A stretch of DNA of 64,000 bases from Pseudochryseolinea flava (GTDB lineage Bacteria; Bacteroidota; Bacteroidia; Cytophagales; Cyclobacteriaceae), in the NCBI RefSeq assembly GCF_003286915.1, contig NZ_QMFY01000008.1, forward strand, positions 186,001 through 250,000, written 5' to 3'. This document shows, one piece after another, positions 25,036 through 33,337 of this stretch (within the stretch, counting starts at the first letter, position 1; the number at the start of each line of letters is the position of its first letter). The notes beneath the pieces were generated by a model that was not told the origin of the DNA, did no database searches, and worked only from the letters and a program-made list of their open reading frames with translations. The translations under genes were made by a program, and so were the position numbers.

Positions 25036-26259
25036 ATGAACAGAGTTGTAATCACCGGGCTTGGGATTTATTCCTGCATAGGAAAGAATCTTGATGAAGT
25101 AAGGGATTCCCTTTACAATGGAAAGTCTGGTATCGTTTTAGATCCAAAGCGGAAAGAAATGGGCTATCGCTCAGGACTGACCGGCTTTGTGGAGCGCCCT
25201 ATTTTAAAGGGTGTGCTCGACCGCCGTGCACGCATCATGTTGCCGGAGCAGGGCGAATATGCCTATTTGGCCACCGTTGAGGCACTTAAACAAGCTAAGA
25301 TTGAGCAAGATTTCATCGATAAATATGAGTTGGGCATTATCTACGGAAACGACAGTTCAGCCCAACCAGTAATAGAAGCTACGGACATCATTCGTGAGAA
25401 AAAAGACACCATGCTTGTGGGGTCTGGCTCTGTTTTTCAGGCGCTAAATTCTACAGTGTCCATGAACCTAGCGACGATATTCAGACTAAAAGGCGTGAAC
25501 TTTACCGTGAGCGCAGCCTGTGCGAGCGGATCGCATGCTATCGGACTTGGGTACATGTTCATTCGTGAGGGCATGCAAGATCTTATCATTTGCGGTGGAG
25601 CACAGGAAACGAATATTTATTCGATGGGTAATTTCGATGCCCTCGGCGCTTTTTCAATACGCGAAGATAGCCCGGCCACAGCGTCACGTCCTTTTGACAA
25701 ACACCGCGATGGACTGGTGCCGAGTGGAGGAGCTGCCACGGTGATACTCGAAAGCCTCGAATCAGCGCAGAAACGCGGGGCAAACATCCTTGGCGAAGTT
25801 ATCGGATATGGTTTTTCATCAAATGGTGAACATATTTCAAATCCAAGTGTTCAAGGACCAGCTCGGTCTCTGCGGATGGCGTTGAAAAATGCTGGGTTGA
25901 AAGCGGCTGATATCGATTACATCAATGCGCATGCTACATCAACACCAGCAGGCGATGCAAGCGAGGCTAGCGCTATCGCCGACGTTTTCGAAGCTGAAAA
26001 AACACCTGTTAGCTCTACCAAGTCAATGACCGGGCACGAATGTTGGATGGCAGGAGCAAGTGAAATTGTTTACTCGACATTGATGATGCAGCACTCATTT
26101 GTGGCGCCAAACATCAACTTCGAAACCCCAGACGAACACTCTGCGCGGTTAAACATTGCAGCGAAAACATTGAATAAAAATATTGATGTATTTTTGTCAA
26201 ATTCTTTTGGATTTGGCGGCACAAATTCAACATTAATTGTAAAAAAGTGGAGCAAGTAG
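25036..26259 (+). CDS. Beta-ketoacyl-ACP synthase 1 (active)
   Basis: A 407-residue condensing enzyme of the KAS I/II type. Seen: the nucleophile Cys162 in SAACASGSHAIG, His299 in NAHATSTPAGD and Lys329/His334 in STKSMTGHE, so the Cys-His-His set is complete. It should extend the aryl starter or intermediate chains by malonyl-ACP units. The next gene, an ACP, starts two bases after its stop, which suggests that they work together. Start ATG at 25036 opens directly with the conserved VVITGLGIYS strand. Confidence 0.94.
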   Translation: MNRVVITGLGIYSCIGKNLDEVRDSLYNGKSGIVLDPKRKEMGYRSGLTGFVERPILKGVLDRRARIMLPEQGEYAYLATVEALKQAKIEQDFIDKYELGIIYGNDSSAQPVIEATDIIREKKDTMLVGSGSVFQALNSTVSMNLATIFRLKGVNFTVSAACASGSHAIGLGYMFIREGMQDLIICGGAQETNIYSMGNFDALGAFSIREDSPATASRPFDKHRDGLVPSGGAATVILESLESAQKRGANILGEVIGYGFSSNGEHISNPSVQGPARSLRMALKNAGLKAADIDYINAHATSTPAGDASEASAIADVFEAEKTPVSSTKSMTGHECWMAGASEIVYSTLMMQHSFVAPNINFETPDEHSARLNIAAKTLNKNIDVFLSNSFGFGGTNSTLIVKKWSK

Positions 26260-26261
26260 TA

Positions 26262-26519
26262 ATGGACAAGGCTAGCATTATCGAAAAAATCAACGGTTTC
26301 CTGGTGGAGGAATTTGAAGTGGATGCGGAAAAAATTACGCCCGAAGCTAACCTTCGTGAAACGCTCGAACTCGACAGCCTCGACTATATCGATCTGGTTG
26401 TGGTAATTGAAACAAACTTCGGTTTTAAAGTGAAACCTGAAGACTTCTTGACCATCGCGACGTTTCAGAATTTTTACGACTACGTGATCAGCAAAGTTTC
26501 TGAGAAAGTAACGTCTTAG
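26262..26519 (+). CDS. Acyl carrier protein 1
   Basis: An 85-residue acidic four-helix carrier. Seen: the phosphopantetheine attachment Ser39 in LELDSLDYIDLV, and the acidic helix 2 that docks with partner enzymes. The polyene chain should be carried on this Ser as a thioester. Start chosen two bases after the ketosynthase stop; an in-frame ATG at 26247 would overlap that gene. A second, different ACP lies at 31881-32138. Confidence 0.93.
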   Translation: MDKASIIEKINGFLVEEFEVDAEKITPEANLRETLELDSLDYIDLVVVIETNFGFKVKPEDFLTIATFQNFYDYVISKVSEKVTS

Positions 26520-26521
26520 GC

Positions 26522-27409
26522 ATGCCTGAATGGCAAGGTAAATCGCGCGGAAATAAGTTAGGATACAAAATCTTTATTGTTGTCTGCAATACAGTGGGCC
26601 TAAAGCCTGCTTACTTGCTACTTCGGTTTGTCGCACTTTACTACTTCCTGTTCTCCCGGAAATCGTCAACAAATATTTATCAGTACTTTCGGCATCGCCT
26701 GAAATTTTCATGGCTTAAGTCTGTGGTGAATGTGTATCGGAACTACTACCGATTTGGTCAAACGCTGTTGGATAAAATTGTTGTAAGTGCAGGGATGTCG
26801 AAACCATTCACTTTTCATTTTGATGGTGAAGAAAACTTACAAGAATTCGGGAGCATCGGTAAAGGTGGTATTCTCTTAAGTGCCCATGTCGGCAATTGGG
26901 AAGTTGCAGGCAACTTTTTGCAGCGATTGAATACGCGCGTGAATGTAGTCATGTTCGACGGCGAACATCAACAAATAAAGGAATACATCGATGAAGTTAC
27001 GGGTGGAAAGAAGTTCCACATCATCGTTATCAAAGAAGATATGTCGCACGTCTACGCGATTGCCGAAGCACTACAACGCAATGAAGTAATCTGTATTCAT
27101 GCAGACCGTTTCCTACCGGGAAACAAAACGAAACGTTGTCGCTTCTTGGGCGAAGACGCTTCATTTCCATTAGGACCTTTTCAGATTGCTGCGGGATTTT
27201 CGGTACCCGTCGCCATCACCTTTGCTTTCAAAGAAACGGCCTCGCATTACCATTTCTTCGGAGGCAAACCGATGCAACGTCTCGACGACGAGTCCAAAGC
27301 AATGTTCTCCGAGCGACTGCTCACAACATTTGTGAGCGACCTCGAAACAAAAATAAAGATGTATCCAGAACAGTGGTTTAACTACTACAACTTCTGGCAA
27401 AAAGAATAA
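26522..27409 (+). CDS. LpxL/HtrB-family acyltransferase
   Basis: A 295-residue protein of the lipid A late acyltransferase family. Seen: an N-terminal hydrophobic region (about 16-45), the catalytic His122-Glu127 in HVGNWE, and the downstream IHADRFLPG and FPLGPFQIAAGF blocks that shape the acceptor site. Family enzymes move an acyl chain from ACP to a lipid. In aryl-polyene clusters such acyltransferases are thought to attach the polyene to a lipid anchor; that role is inferred here. It lies two bases after the ACP gene. Confidence 0.92.
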   Translation: MPEWQGKSRGNKLGYKIFIVVCNTVGLKPAYLLLRFVALYYFLFSRKSSTNIYQYFRHRLKFSWLKSVVNVYRNYYRFGQTLLDKIVVSAGMSKPFTFHFDGEENLQEFGSIGKGGILLSAHVGNWEVAGNFLQRLNTRVNVVMFDGEHQQIKEYIDEVTGGKKFHIIVIKEDMSHVYAIAEALQRNEVICIHADRFLPGNKTKRCRFLGEDASFPLGPFQIAAGFSVPVAITFAFKETASHYHFFGGKPMQRLDDESKAMFSERLLTTFVSDLETKIKMYPEQWFNYYNFWQKE

Positions 27410-27422
27410 AATTTATCGCGCT

Positions 27423-27845
27423 ATGTTGGCAAACCAGCATACCATACTTCAATACCTGCCCCAACGTCCACCCATTCAGATGGTTCATAACCTTCTGGAG
27501 GTGACCGATAGCCATGCCGTTACAGCACTTAGCATTACGAGCGACAATATCTTCACCGAAAATGGATCATTATCGGAGCCCGGCATTATCGAAAATATCG
27601 CGCAAACTGCTGCGGCTCATGCAGGCTATTATTACATCAGCCAAAATATGCCCGTCCCGATAGGATTTATTGCCGCGATCCGAAACTTACAAATCTATGA
27701 TCGCCCCGTTGTCGGCGCGACCATTACAACAACGGTCACCATAACGAACAAAGTACTAGACATTACAATTGTTGAAGGAATTGTTACGCTGGCAGATCGC
27801 ACACTCTGTTCCTGCGAAATGCGGATATTTACGAAATCCCAATAA
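27423..27845 (+). CDS. 3-hydroxyacyl-ACP dehydratase, hot-dog fold (ApeP-like)
   Basis: A 140-residue hot-dog protein. Seen: YLPQRPPIQMVHNLLEV with His22 and SEPGIIENIAQTAAAHAG with Glu57, the His/Glu pair expected for a working dehydratase of the ApeP/FabZ-like type. It should remove water from 3-hydroxyacyl-ACP to give the conjugated double bonds. A second dehydratase in the locus (36428-36790) lacks this Glu, so this copy may carry most of the catalysis or pair with the other. Confidence 0.88.
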   Translation: MLANQHTILQYLPQRPPIQMVHNLLEVTDSHAVTALSITSDNIFTENGSLSEPGIIENIAQTAAAHAGYYYISQNMPVPIGFIAAIRNLQIYDRPVVGATITTTVTITNKVLDITIVEGIVTLADRTLCSCEMRIFTKSQ

Positions 27846-27852
27846 AAACGAT

Positions 27853-28497
27853 ATGAGATACAGTTTCACATTAGTCTTGATGCTTATCACGAAAGTGCTC
27901 GTGGCTCAGAATTTTACGCCTCAAGATGTATTCAAGAATGAGAATATGATTACGTGGCTAGGGATCGACTTTTCTAAAGCAAAAATTTTGGAAGATGCAG
28001 CACACCTGGCTACAGAAAAAGATATTCAGGGCTTCATGTTTAATATCAATGCATTAATGCTTTCTGAAAAACATAAATTCGACATCACCGGCGCACTGGA
28101 TAGAGACTCTGTGATCAACGCCATTGACATCAGCGTCCAGAAAAATAAATCACTTACGGCAATGGACTTGCGTATCCAGTCGGTAGAGGTTCCGCCCGTG
28201 TTAAAGCGTGCCGAACTCGATGCGATTGTGAAGTCGTACGACTTTAAAGGGCTCGAAGGTATTGGCGTGATGTTCAACATCGACCAATTCAATAAACACA
28301 TTGGCAAAGGAACGATGTGGGTAACGTTTGTGGATATGAAATCTAAAAGCATACTTTTCGCAGACCACTTCAGCTGTGTAGCAAAGGGTTTTGGAATGAG
28401 AAATTTTTGGGCTTCGACCATTTACGGAACGATCAAGGATATGAAGCGTGGCACGTATAATTTCTGGCGTAAAAAATATAAGAAAGGTGGCGAATAA
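27853..28497 (+). CDS. Exported protein of unknown function in the pigment operon
   Basis: A 214-residue protein with signal peptide MRYSFTLVLMLITKVLVAQ and a globular domain with alternating strands (VMFNIDQFNKHIGKGTMWVTFVDMKSKSILFADHF) and a basic C-terminus. No known family is recognised. It stands between the dehydratase and the thioesterase in an unbroken operon, so a periplasmic or outer-membrane step of pigment handling is likely (inference). Start is the Met of the signal peptide, seven bases after the previous stop. Confidence 0.75.
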   Translation: MRYSFTLVLMLITKVLVAQNFTPQDVFKNENMITWLGIDFSKAKILEDAAHLATEKDIQGFMFNINALMLSEKHKFDITGALDRDSVINAIDISVQKNKSLTAMDLRIQSVEVPPVLKRAELDAIVKSYDFKGLEGIGVMFNIDQFNKHIGKGTMWVTFVDMKSKSILFADHFSCVAKGFGMRNFWASTIYGTIKDMKRGTYNFWRKKYKKGGE

Positions 28498-28501
28498 GAT
28501 A

Positions 28502-28912
28502 TTGTCATACCGCACAGATATTCCTGTACGCTTTAATGAAGCAGACCCGCTTGGAGTGGTGTGGCATGGCCATTATTTACGTTACTTTGAAGACGGCCGC
28601 GAGGCGTTTGGAAAAGAATACGGACTCGCGTATTTGGATTTTTATCATCACGGACTAGCCGTTCCCGTTGTTTCCGCGCATTGCGATTACAAGCGTCCGC
28701 TTCGCTATGGTGATAGCATGATTGTAGAAACGATTTACGAATCTACGCCCGCGGCGAAGTTGATTTTTCACTACAAGATTTTCAGCAAACAACAGCAGGA
28801 ATTAATAGCGACGGGTACGACCACACAAGTTTTTGTTGATGTAAAAACATTTGATCTTCATCTCACCATGCCTCCTTTTTTTGAGGGATGGCGCAACCAG
28901 CGGGGTGTGTAG
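28502..28912 (+). CDS. 4HBT-type acyl thioesterase
   Basis: A 136-residue hot-dog thioesterase. Seen: YRTDIPVRFNEADPLGVVWHGHYLRYFEDGREAFG, with the catalytic Asp of ADPLGVV, and DYKRPLRYGD. It should release chains from ACP or edit wrong intermediates. The start is a judgement: no ATG fits. TTG at 28502, four bases after the previous stop, gives the family-typical N-terminus; GTG at 28487 or 28448 would overlap the upstream gene. Frame and family are certain, the start is not. Confidence 0.85.
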   Translation: MSYRTDIPVRFNEADPLGVVWHGHYLRYFEDGREAFGKEYGLAYLDFYHHGLAVPVVSAHCDYKRPLRYGDSMIVETIYESTPAAKLIFHYKIFSKQQQELIATGTTTQVFVDVKTFDLHLTMPPFFEGWRNQRGV

Positions 28913-28914
28913 CC

Positions 28915-30006
28915 ATGAGCGATGTTTGGATCATTTCGGATAGCATTATTTCACCCTTGGGAAACTCAAGTGTTGAGAACTATGATGCTGTACGGAAAGG
29001 GCAATCGGGAATAAAATTCCATGAGACATCCACGCTTAGTAAAACACCTATTCACGCATCGCTGATAACCACGGAAGCAAATCTCCCCTTTACACGTTTT
29101 GAAAGTATTGCCGTTGACGCCGTTGCAAATGCTATCGATGGACTTGTACTCCCGCGCGACAAAACGATTTTTATTCTGTCGACAACGAAGGGTAACATCG
29201 AATTGATCGACTCGAATCCAAAGCATGCACGTATAGGACTTAATGAATCTGCCAAATTTATTGCAACCCATTTCGGTTTTACACATACACAAGTTGTCTC
29301 GAATGCTTGTATTTCGGGATCACTTGCCTTGCTTGTCGCGCAACGCATGTTGGCTGCACAACAATTCGATCACGCGGTGGTAGTGGCAGCAGAGGTGCTG
29401 AGCAAATTCATTGTCTCCGGATTCCAGAGCTTACACGCACTGAGTCCTGATGCATGTCGTCCTTTTGACCATGCGCGTACAGGCATTTCGTTGGGTGAGG
29501 CTGCAGCTGCCGTTGTTTTATCGACTACAAAAGGAAAAAGAAATCTTCGCTTGGCGGGGGGAGGTTTGAGCAACGATGCAAACCACATTTCTGGGCCATC
29601 CAGAACGGGTAAAGAACTTTCGGTCGCGATTGATCACGCGTTGAATTCAAGCAAGGTCTCGACGACGGAAATTGATTTTATTTCTGCGCACGGAACGGCA
29701 ACGATATTCAATGATGAAATGGAAGCGAAAGCTTTTAGTCACTCAAATATTCAACATGCGCCGTTGCATAGTTTGAAAGGATATTTTGGACACACACTCG
29801 GAGCGGCAGGCGTGGTGGAGAGCATCATCGCGATGCATGCACTGGAACAAAACGAACTCATTCCGTCAATGGGATTTGAATCGTCAGGTGTTTCTGTTCC
29901 GGTGAATGTGGTTAAGAAATTGGAGCGCCGTACATTGAACAGGGTGTTAAAAACTGCCTCCGGATTCGGTGGATGTAATGCGGCAATCATACTAGAAAAA
30001 ATTTAA
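28915..30006 (+). CDS. Beta-ketoacyl synthase 2 (active, short)
   Basis: A 363-residue ketosynthase, shorter than KS 1 and KS 3. Seen: nucleophile Cys132 in SNACISGSLAL, His259 in SAHGTATIFNDE and His293 in GYFGHTLGAAG, so the triad is complete. The N-terminal part before the nucleophile is about 30 residues shorter than in KS 1. Start at MSDVWIIS, two bases after the thioesterase stop. Which chain-length step it serves cannot be told. Confidence 0.92.
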   Translation: MSDVWIISDSIISPLGNSSVENYDAVRKGQSGIKFHETSTLSKTPIHASLITTEANLPFTRFESIAVDAVANAIDGLVLPRDKTIFILSTTKGNIELIDSNPKHARIGLNESAKFIATHFGFTHTQVVSNACISGSLALLVAQRMLAAQQFDHAVVVAAEVLSKFIVSGFQSLHALSPDACRPFDHARTGISLGEAAAAVVLSTTKGKRNLRLAGGGLSNDANHISGPSRTGKELSVAIDHALNSSKVSTTEIDFISAHGTATIFNDEMEAKAFSHSNIQHAPLHSLKGYFGHTLGAAGVVESIIAMHALEQNELIPSMGFESSGVSVPVNVVKKLERRTLNRVLKTASGFGGCNAAIILEKI

Positions 30007-30019
30007 GAAGATATATTCG

Positions 30020-31273
30020 ATGAAGAAACACGAAACAGATGTATTGGTAATCGGAGCAGGCCCGGCAGGAAGTATCGCTGCGGCGATGATTCATAAAGCC
30101 GGTTATAACGTGATGGTGGTTGAACGGGAAAAGTTTCCGCGGTTCGTCATTGGAGAAAGTCTGCTTCCACGTTGCATGGAAGTGCTCTCGGATGCCGAAC
30201 TTCTCGAAGCCGTTAAGCGCGAGAAGTTCCAGGAAAAATTTGGAGCAAAGTTTATGCGCGGCGAAAATGAAGTCGCGGACTATAATTTCGCAGATCAATT
30301 CACGAAGGGCTGGAATTGGACATGGCAGGTTCCGCGTGCATCATTCGATTTAGCGTTGGCAACAGAAGTAGCCGCGAAAGGTGTACCGGTTTCTTTTGAA
30401 ACCACAGTAACAGATATTAAGATCATGGATGACGAAAGCTCCATCACTACTGTGCAAACTAAGGAAGGCATTACAGAAGAGATTGCTGCAAAGTTCATTG
30501 TCGATGCGAGTGGTTATGGTCGTGTTATACCACGGTTGTTCAAGCTTGATAAACCCTCATCGCTCGATCCGCGCAAAGCATTATTCGCACACCTTGCAGA
30601 TCCCAATCGCGATAATTTCGATGAGCCCAACAGAATCATCATCGTTTCTTATGCCCCTGGAACTTGGGTGTGGGTAATTCCATTCTCCAATGGAAATACG
30701 TCCGTTGGATTCGTGGGCAGTCATGACTTCTTCGAACAATACAAAGGTTCAATAGAAGAACAATACAATACGTTGATCGAGGATCATCCTTATCTACGAA
30801 AACGATTTGGAAGCGCCACACGTATTTTCGAGCCACGTAAACTCGAATCGTGGTCGTCCATATCGGAGAAATTCCATGGCAAAGGCTATGTTCTCACCGG
30901 AAATGTTACTGAATTTTTAGATCCGATCTTTTCATCAGGCGTCATGTTTGCCACGGTATCAAGTCACCTGGCGAGTAAACTTGTTATTCGTAAACTCGAT
31001 GGAAAGGAAGTTGAATGGGAGAAGGATTACACGCACGTTTTGCAAAGCGGCGTCGATACCTTTCGCGCATTTGTAACAGCATGGTACGATGGTACACTCG
31101 AGAAGATTTTCTATACCAAGAATCCCGATCCATTGATTAAACGTCAGATCTGTTCCGTGTTGGCTGGCTACGTGTGGGATCTGGAAAATCCTTTCGTAAA
31201 AGAACCCACGGTGGCCCTAAAGCGCCTCGTAAAATATATTGACGTACGCGAAAAATTTGCACCGCAGTCGTAA
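30020..31273 (+). CDS. Flavin-dependent oxidoreductase, halogenase-like
   Basis: A 417-residue FAD enzyme. Seen: the FAD loop GAGPAG (12-17), GESLLPRCMEVL (45-56) and WVWVIP at 216-221, which fits the WxWxIP motif that marks flavin-dependent halogenases; Lys73 and Lys77 lie where the halogenase catalytic lysine is expected (near 75-79). Known: several flexirubin-type pigments carry chlorine on the phenol ring, so ring halogenation of the carrier-bound aryl starter is the favoured role. A plain hydroxylase or geranylgeranyl-reductase-like activity is the alternative. It starts 13 bp after KS 2. Confidence 0.8.
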   Translation: MKKHETDVLVIGAGPAGSIAAAMIHKAGYNVMVVEREKFPRFVIGESLLPRCMEVLSDAELLEAVKREKFQEKFGAKFMRGENEVADYNFADQFTKGWNWTWQVPRASFDLALATEVAAKGVPVSFETTVTDIKIMDDESSITTVQTKEGITEEIAAKFIVDASGYGRVIPRLFKLDKPSSLDPRKALFAHLADPNRDNFDEPNRIIIVSYAPGTWVWVIPFSNGNTSVGFVGSHDFFEQYKGSIEEQYNTLIEDHPYLRKRFGSATRIFEPRKLESWSSISEKFHGKGYVLTGNVTEFLDPIFSSGVMFATVSSHLASKLVIRKLDGKEVEWEKDYTHVLQSGVDTFRAFVTAWYDGTLEKIFYTKNPDPLIKRQICSVLAGYVWDLENPFVKEPTVALKRLVKYIDVREKFAPQS

Positions 31274-31276
31274 ACA

Positions 31277-31876
31277 ATGAACTTCATTTCAGGTTATAGT
31301 AGAATTCATCAAGGTAGGTTGATAACACCGAAAGAGACTACCGTTTTTGCGGCGGCTGACTTTCACGACTTTCTTGAAAAAGCCTATGATCAACTCGCTT
31401 TGGCCTATCCCAAGTTTTACAAGATGGATCCGCTGTCTAGGCTCGGGGTGCTGGCTTCTGAGATTTTACTACGTGAAACGCCTGTGTCGAACTATCTTCC
31501 TGACGAAGTAGCGGTGGTGTTGTCCAATGCTGAGGCTAGTTTGGATACGGATCTACGATACCAGGCAACCATTGCTACCGCGCCGAGCCCGTCGCTGTTT
31601 GTGTATACGCTGGCGAACGTATCGATGGGCGAGATTTGCATTCGTCATGGCTTGAAAGGTGAAAATGCTTTTTTTGTTTCGCCGTCGTTCGATCCGCAGT
31701 GGATGTCGCGTTATGTAGATTTGATCATGATGCAAGATCAGGTGAAAGCGTGCGTGGCGGGATGGCTGAATGTATTGAGCGATCGGTACGATGTTTTCTT
31801 ATATTTGGTAGAAAAACAAAAACGTGGGCTCTCAGAGATTCACTCGGCAGAGACGCTCGCGAGATTATATCAATAG
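31277..31876 (+). CDS. Half-length ketosynthase-like protein
   Basis: A 199-residue protein that resembles only the N-terminal half of a condensing enzyme: DPLSRLGVLASEILL, VAVVLSNAEASLDTDLRY, SPSLFVYTLANVSMGEICIRHGLKGE, then DLIMMQDQVKACVAGWLNVL. Where ketosynthases carry the nucleophile Cys none is present. Similar short proteins occur in flexirubin/aryl-polyene clusters (from memory). It may be a structural partner of KS 3 or KS 4. The gene starts three bases after the oxidoreductase stop and runs into ACP 2. Confidence 0.7.
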   Translation: MNFISGYSRIHQGRLITPKETTVFAAADFHDFLEKAYDQLALAYPKFYKMDPLSRLGVLASEILLRETPVSNYLPDEVAVVLSNAEASLDTDLRYQATIATAPSPSLFVYTLANVSMGEICIRHGLKGENAFFVSPSFDPQWMSRYVDLIMMQDQVKACVAGWLNVLSDRYDVFLYLVEKQKRGLSEIHSAETLARLYQ

Positions 31877-31880
31877 AATT

Positions 31881-32138
31881 ATGGAAAAGTTGATGGCCGA
31901 TCTGAAGGTTCAGATCATTGAAGCGCTGAATTTGAAGCACCTGAAACCTGAAGATATTGGTGACGATCAACCTCTGTTTGTGGAGGGGTTGGGATTGGAT
32001 TCGATCGACGCACTGGAGCTTATTGTGTTGTTGCAACAGAAGCACAATACAAAGATTGCGAATGCCCAAGATGGCCCGACAATTTTTAAGTCCGTTCGAA
32101 CGATGGCTCAGTATATTCAAGATCATAAATCATCATAG
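31881..32138 (+). CDS. Acyl carrier protein 2
   Basis: An 85-residue carrier with the attachment Ser41 in GLGLDSIDALELIVLL. It differs from ACP 1 in a more basic N-terminus and C-terminus (KVQIIEALNLKHLKPED, SVRTMAQYIQDHK). The neighbouring KS 3 starts two bases after its stop, so ACP 2 probably serves the KS 3/KS 4 pair, whereas ACP 1 goes with KS 1. Start at 31881; the Met four codons later is possible. Confidence 0.92.
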   Translation: MEKLMADLKVQIIEALNLKHLKPEDIGDDQPLFVEGLGLDSIDALELIVLLQQKHNTKIANAQDGPTIFKSVRTMAQYIQDHKSS

Positions 32139-32140
32139 CG

Positions 32141-33337
32141 TTGGGTGCACCGGTACATGTTGCAGGCACAGGTGTAATTTCGGCAATCGGAAATACAACG
32201 ATGGAATGCTTTGCAGCATTGAAGCAACACGTATCGGGAATAGCGCCACTCACTTCCCTAAACTCGATTCATAAGGGGGTACTGCCTGTAGGGGAAGTTA
32301 AATTGTCCAATGAACAACTTGCAGAAAACGTTGGCGTAGACAAAACGCTCAACCGTACGGCGTTGCTTGGTATACATGCAGCGAAAGAAGCAATTGCCCA
32401 TGCGGAGTTTGATATCCACCGGTGGAGGACAGGTTTTATCTCGGCTACTACCGTTGGCGGTATGGACAAGTCTGAAATATTTTTTCCACCTTTTTTAGTT
32501 GATCCAACGCAAGGAAAATTACGCGATGTGATCTACCACGGCTGTGGGGCGACCACCGATTTGATTACAGCTGCGCTTGGCATTACAGGCTTCACGTCGA
32601 CGATCAATACGGCGTGCTCTTCGTCCGTGAATTCAATTATGTTGGGCGCGCGACTGATCCAGCATGGCATACTCGATGTGGTCGTGGCAGGAGGTACAGA
32701 TGCACTCACGGTGTTTACGTTGAACGGCTTTAAAAGCTTAATGATTCTCGACGACAACCTTTGCAGACCTTTTGATGCGTCACGCACGGGCTTAAATCTC
32801 GGTGAAGGTGCCGGATTTGTTGTTTTGGTTTCCGATAAAGTTTTAGAAGAAGAATATTTAGAAAGTCTGGCGATCGTATCAGGTTTTGCCAATACGAATG
32901 ATGCCTTTCATCAAACAGCATCATCACCCGACGGTCGAGGATCATTCGCTGCAATGCAACAAGCACTGACCATGGCGGATCTTTTGCCATCAGAAATAGA
33001 TTACATCAATTTGCATGGCACAGGTACGCAGAACAATGACTTGTCAGAAGGAACTGCCATCAAGCGATTGTTCGGTGATGCATATCCAGCACTCAGTTCA
33101 ACCAAGAGCATGACGGGCCACACCCTCGGCGCGTGTGGTGGTATTGAAACCGTGTTTTCTGTTCTGGCATTGCAACACCAATGTGTATTTCCCAACCTCA
33201 GGTTTGAACAAGCCATACCTGAAGTAGGGATTATACCACAAAAGAAATTTGAGTCCATCGCGGTGCGACATGCCATGAGCAACTCGTTTGGCTTTGGCGG
33301 AAATTGTTCGTCGATTATATTTTCCCAAGGCAGATGA
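32141..33337 (+). CDS. Beta-ketoacyl-ACP synthase 3 (active; TTG start)
   Basis: A 398-residue condensing enzyme. Seen: nucleophile Cys159 in NTACSSSVNS, His292 in NLHGTGTQNND and His327 in SMTGHTLGACGG. The gene begins with TTG two bases after the ACP 2 stop; the first in-frame ATG comes 20 codons later and would cut off the conserved first strand (VHVAGTGVISAIG). It overlaps KS 4 by four bases (ATGA), the gene order of a KS/chain-length-factor heterodimer. Confidence 0.92.
   Translation: MGAPVHVAGTGVISAIGNTTMECFAALKQHVSGIAPLTSLNSIHKGVLPVGEVKLSNEQLAENVGVDKTLNRTALLGIHAAKEAIAHAEFDIHRWRTGFISATTVGGMDKSEIFFPPFLVDPTQGKLRDVIYHGCGATTDLITAALGITGFTSTINTACSSSVNSIMLGARLIQHGILDVVVAGGTDALTVFTLNGFKSLMILDDNLCRPFDASRTGLNLGEGAGFVVLVSDKVLEEEYLESLAIVSGFANTNDAFHQTASSPDGRGSFAAMQQALTMADLLPSEIDYINLHGTGTQNNDLSEGTAIKRLFGDAYPALSSTKSMTGHTLGACGGIETVFSVLALQHQCVFPNLRFEQAIPEVGIIPQKKFESIAVRHAMSNSFGFGGNCSSIIFSQGR

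Noticed and set aside
25036-26259. KS 1 as the housekeeping FabF
   Set aside because: It is coupled to a cluster-specific ACP and surrounded by pigment genes; motifs fit both, so context decides against the housekeeping role.
31277-31876. Decayed fragment of a ketosynthase gene
   Set aside because: Clean reading frame, three-base gap to the upstream gene and no remnant of the missing half nearby; more likely a dedicated short protein.
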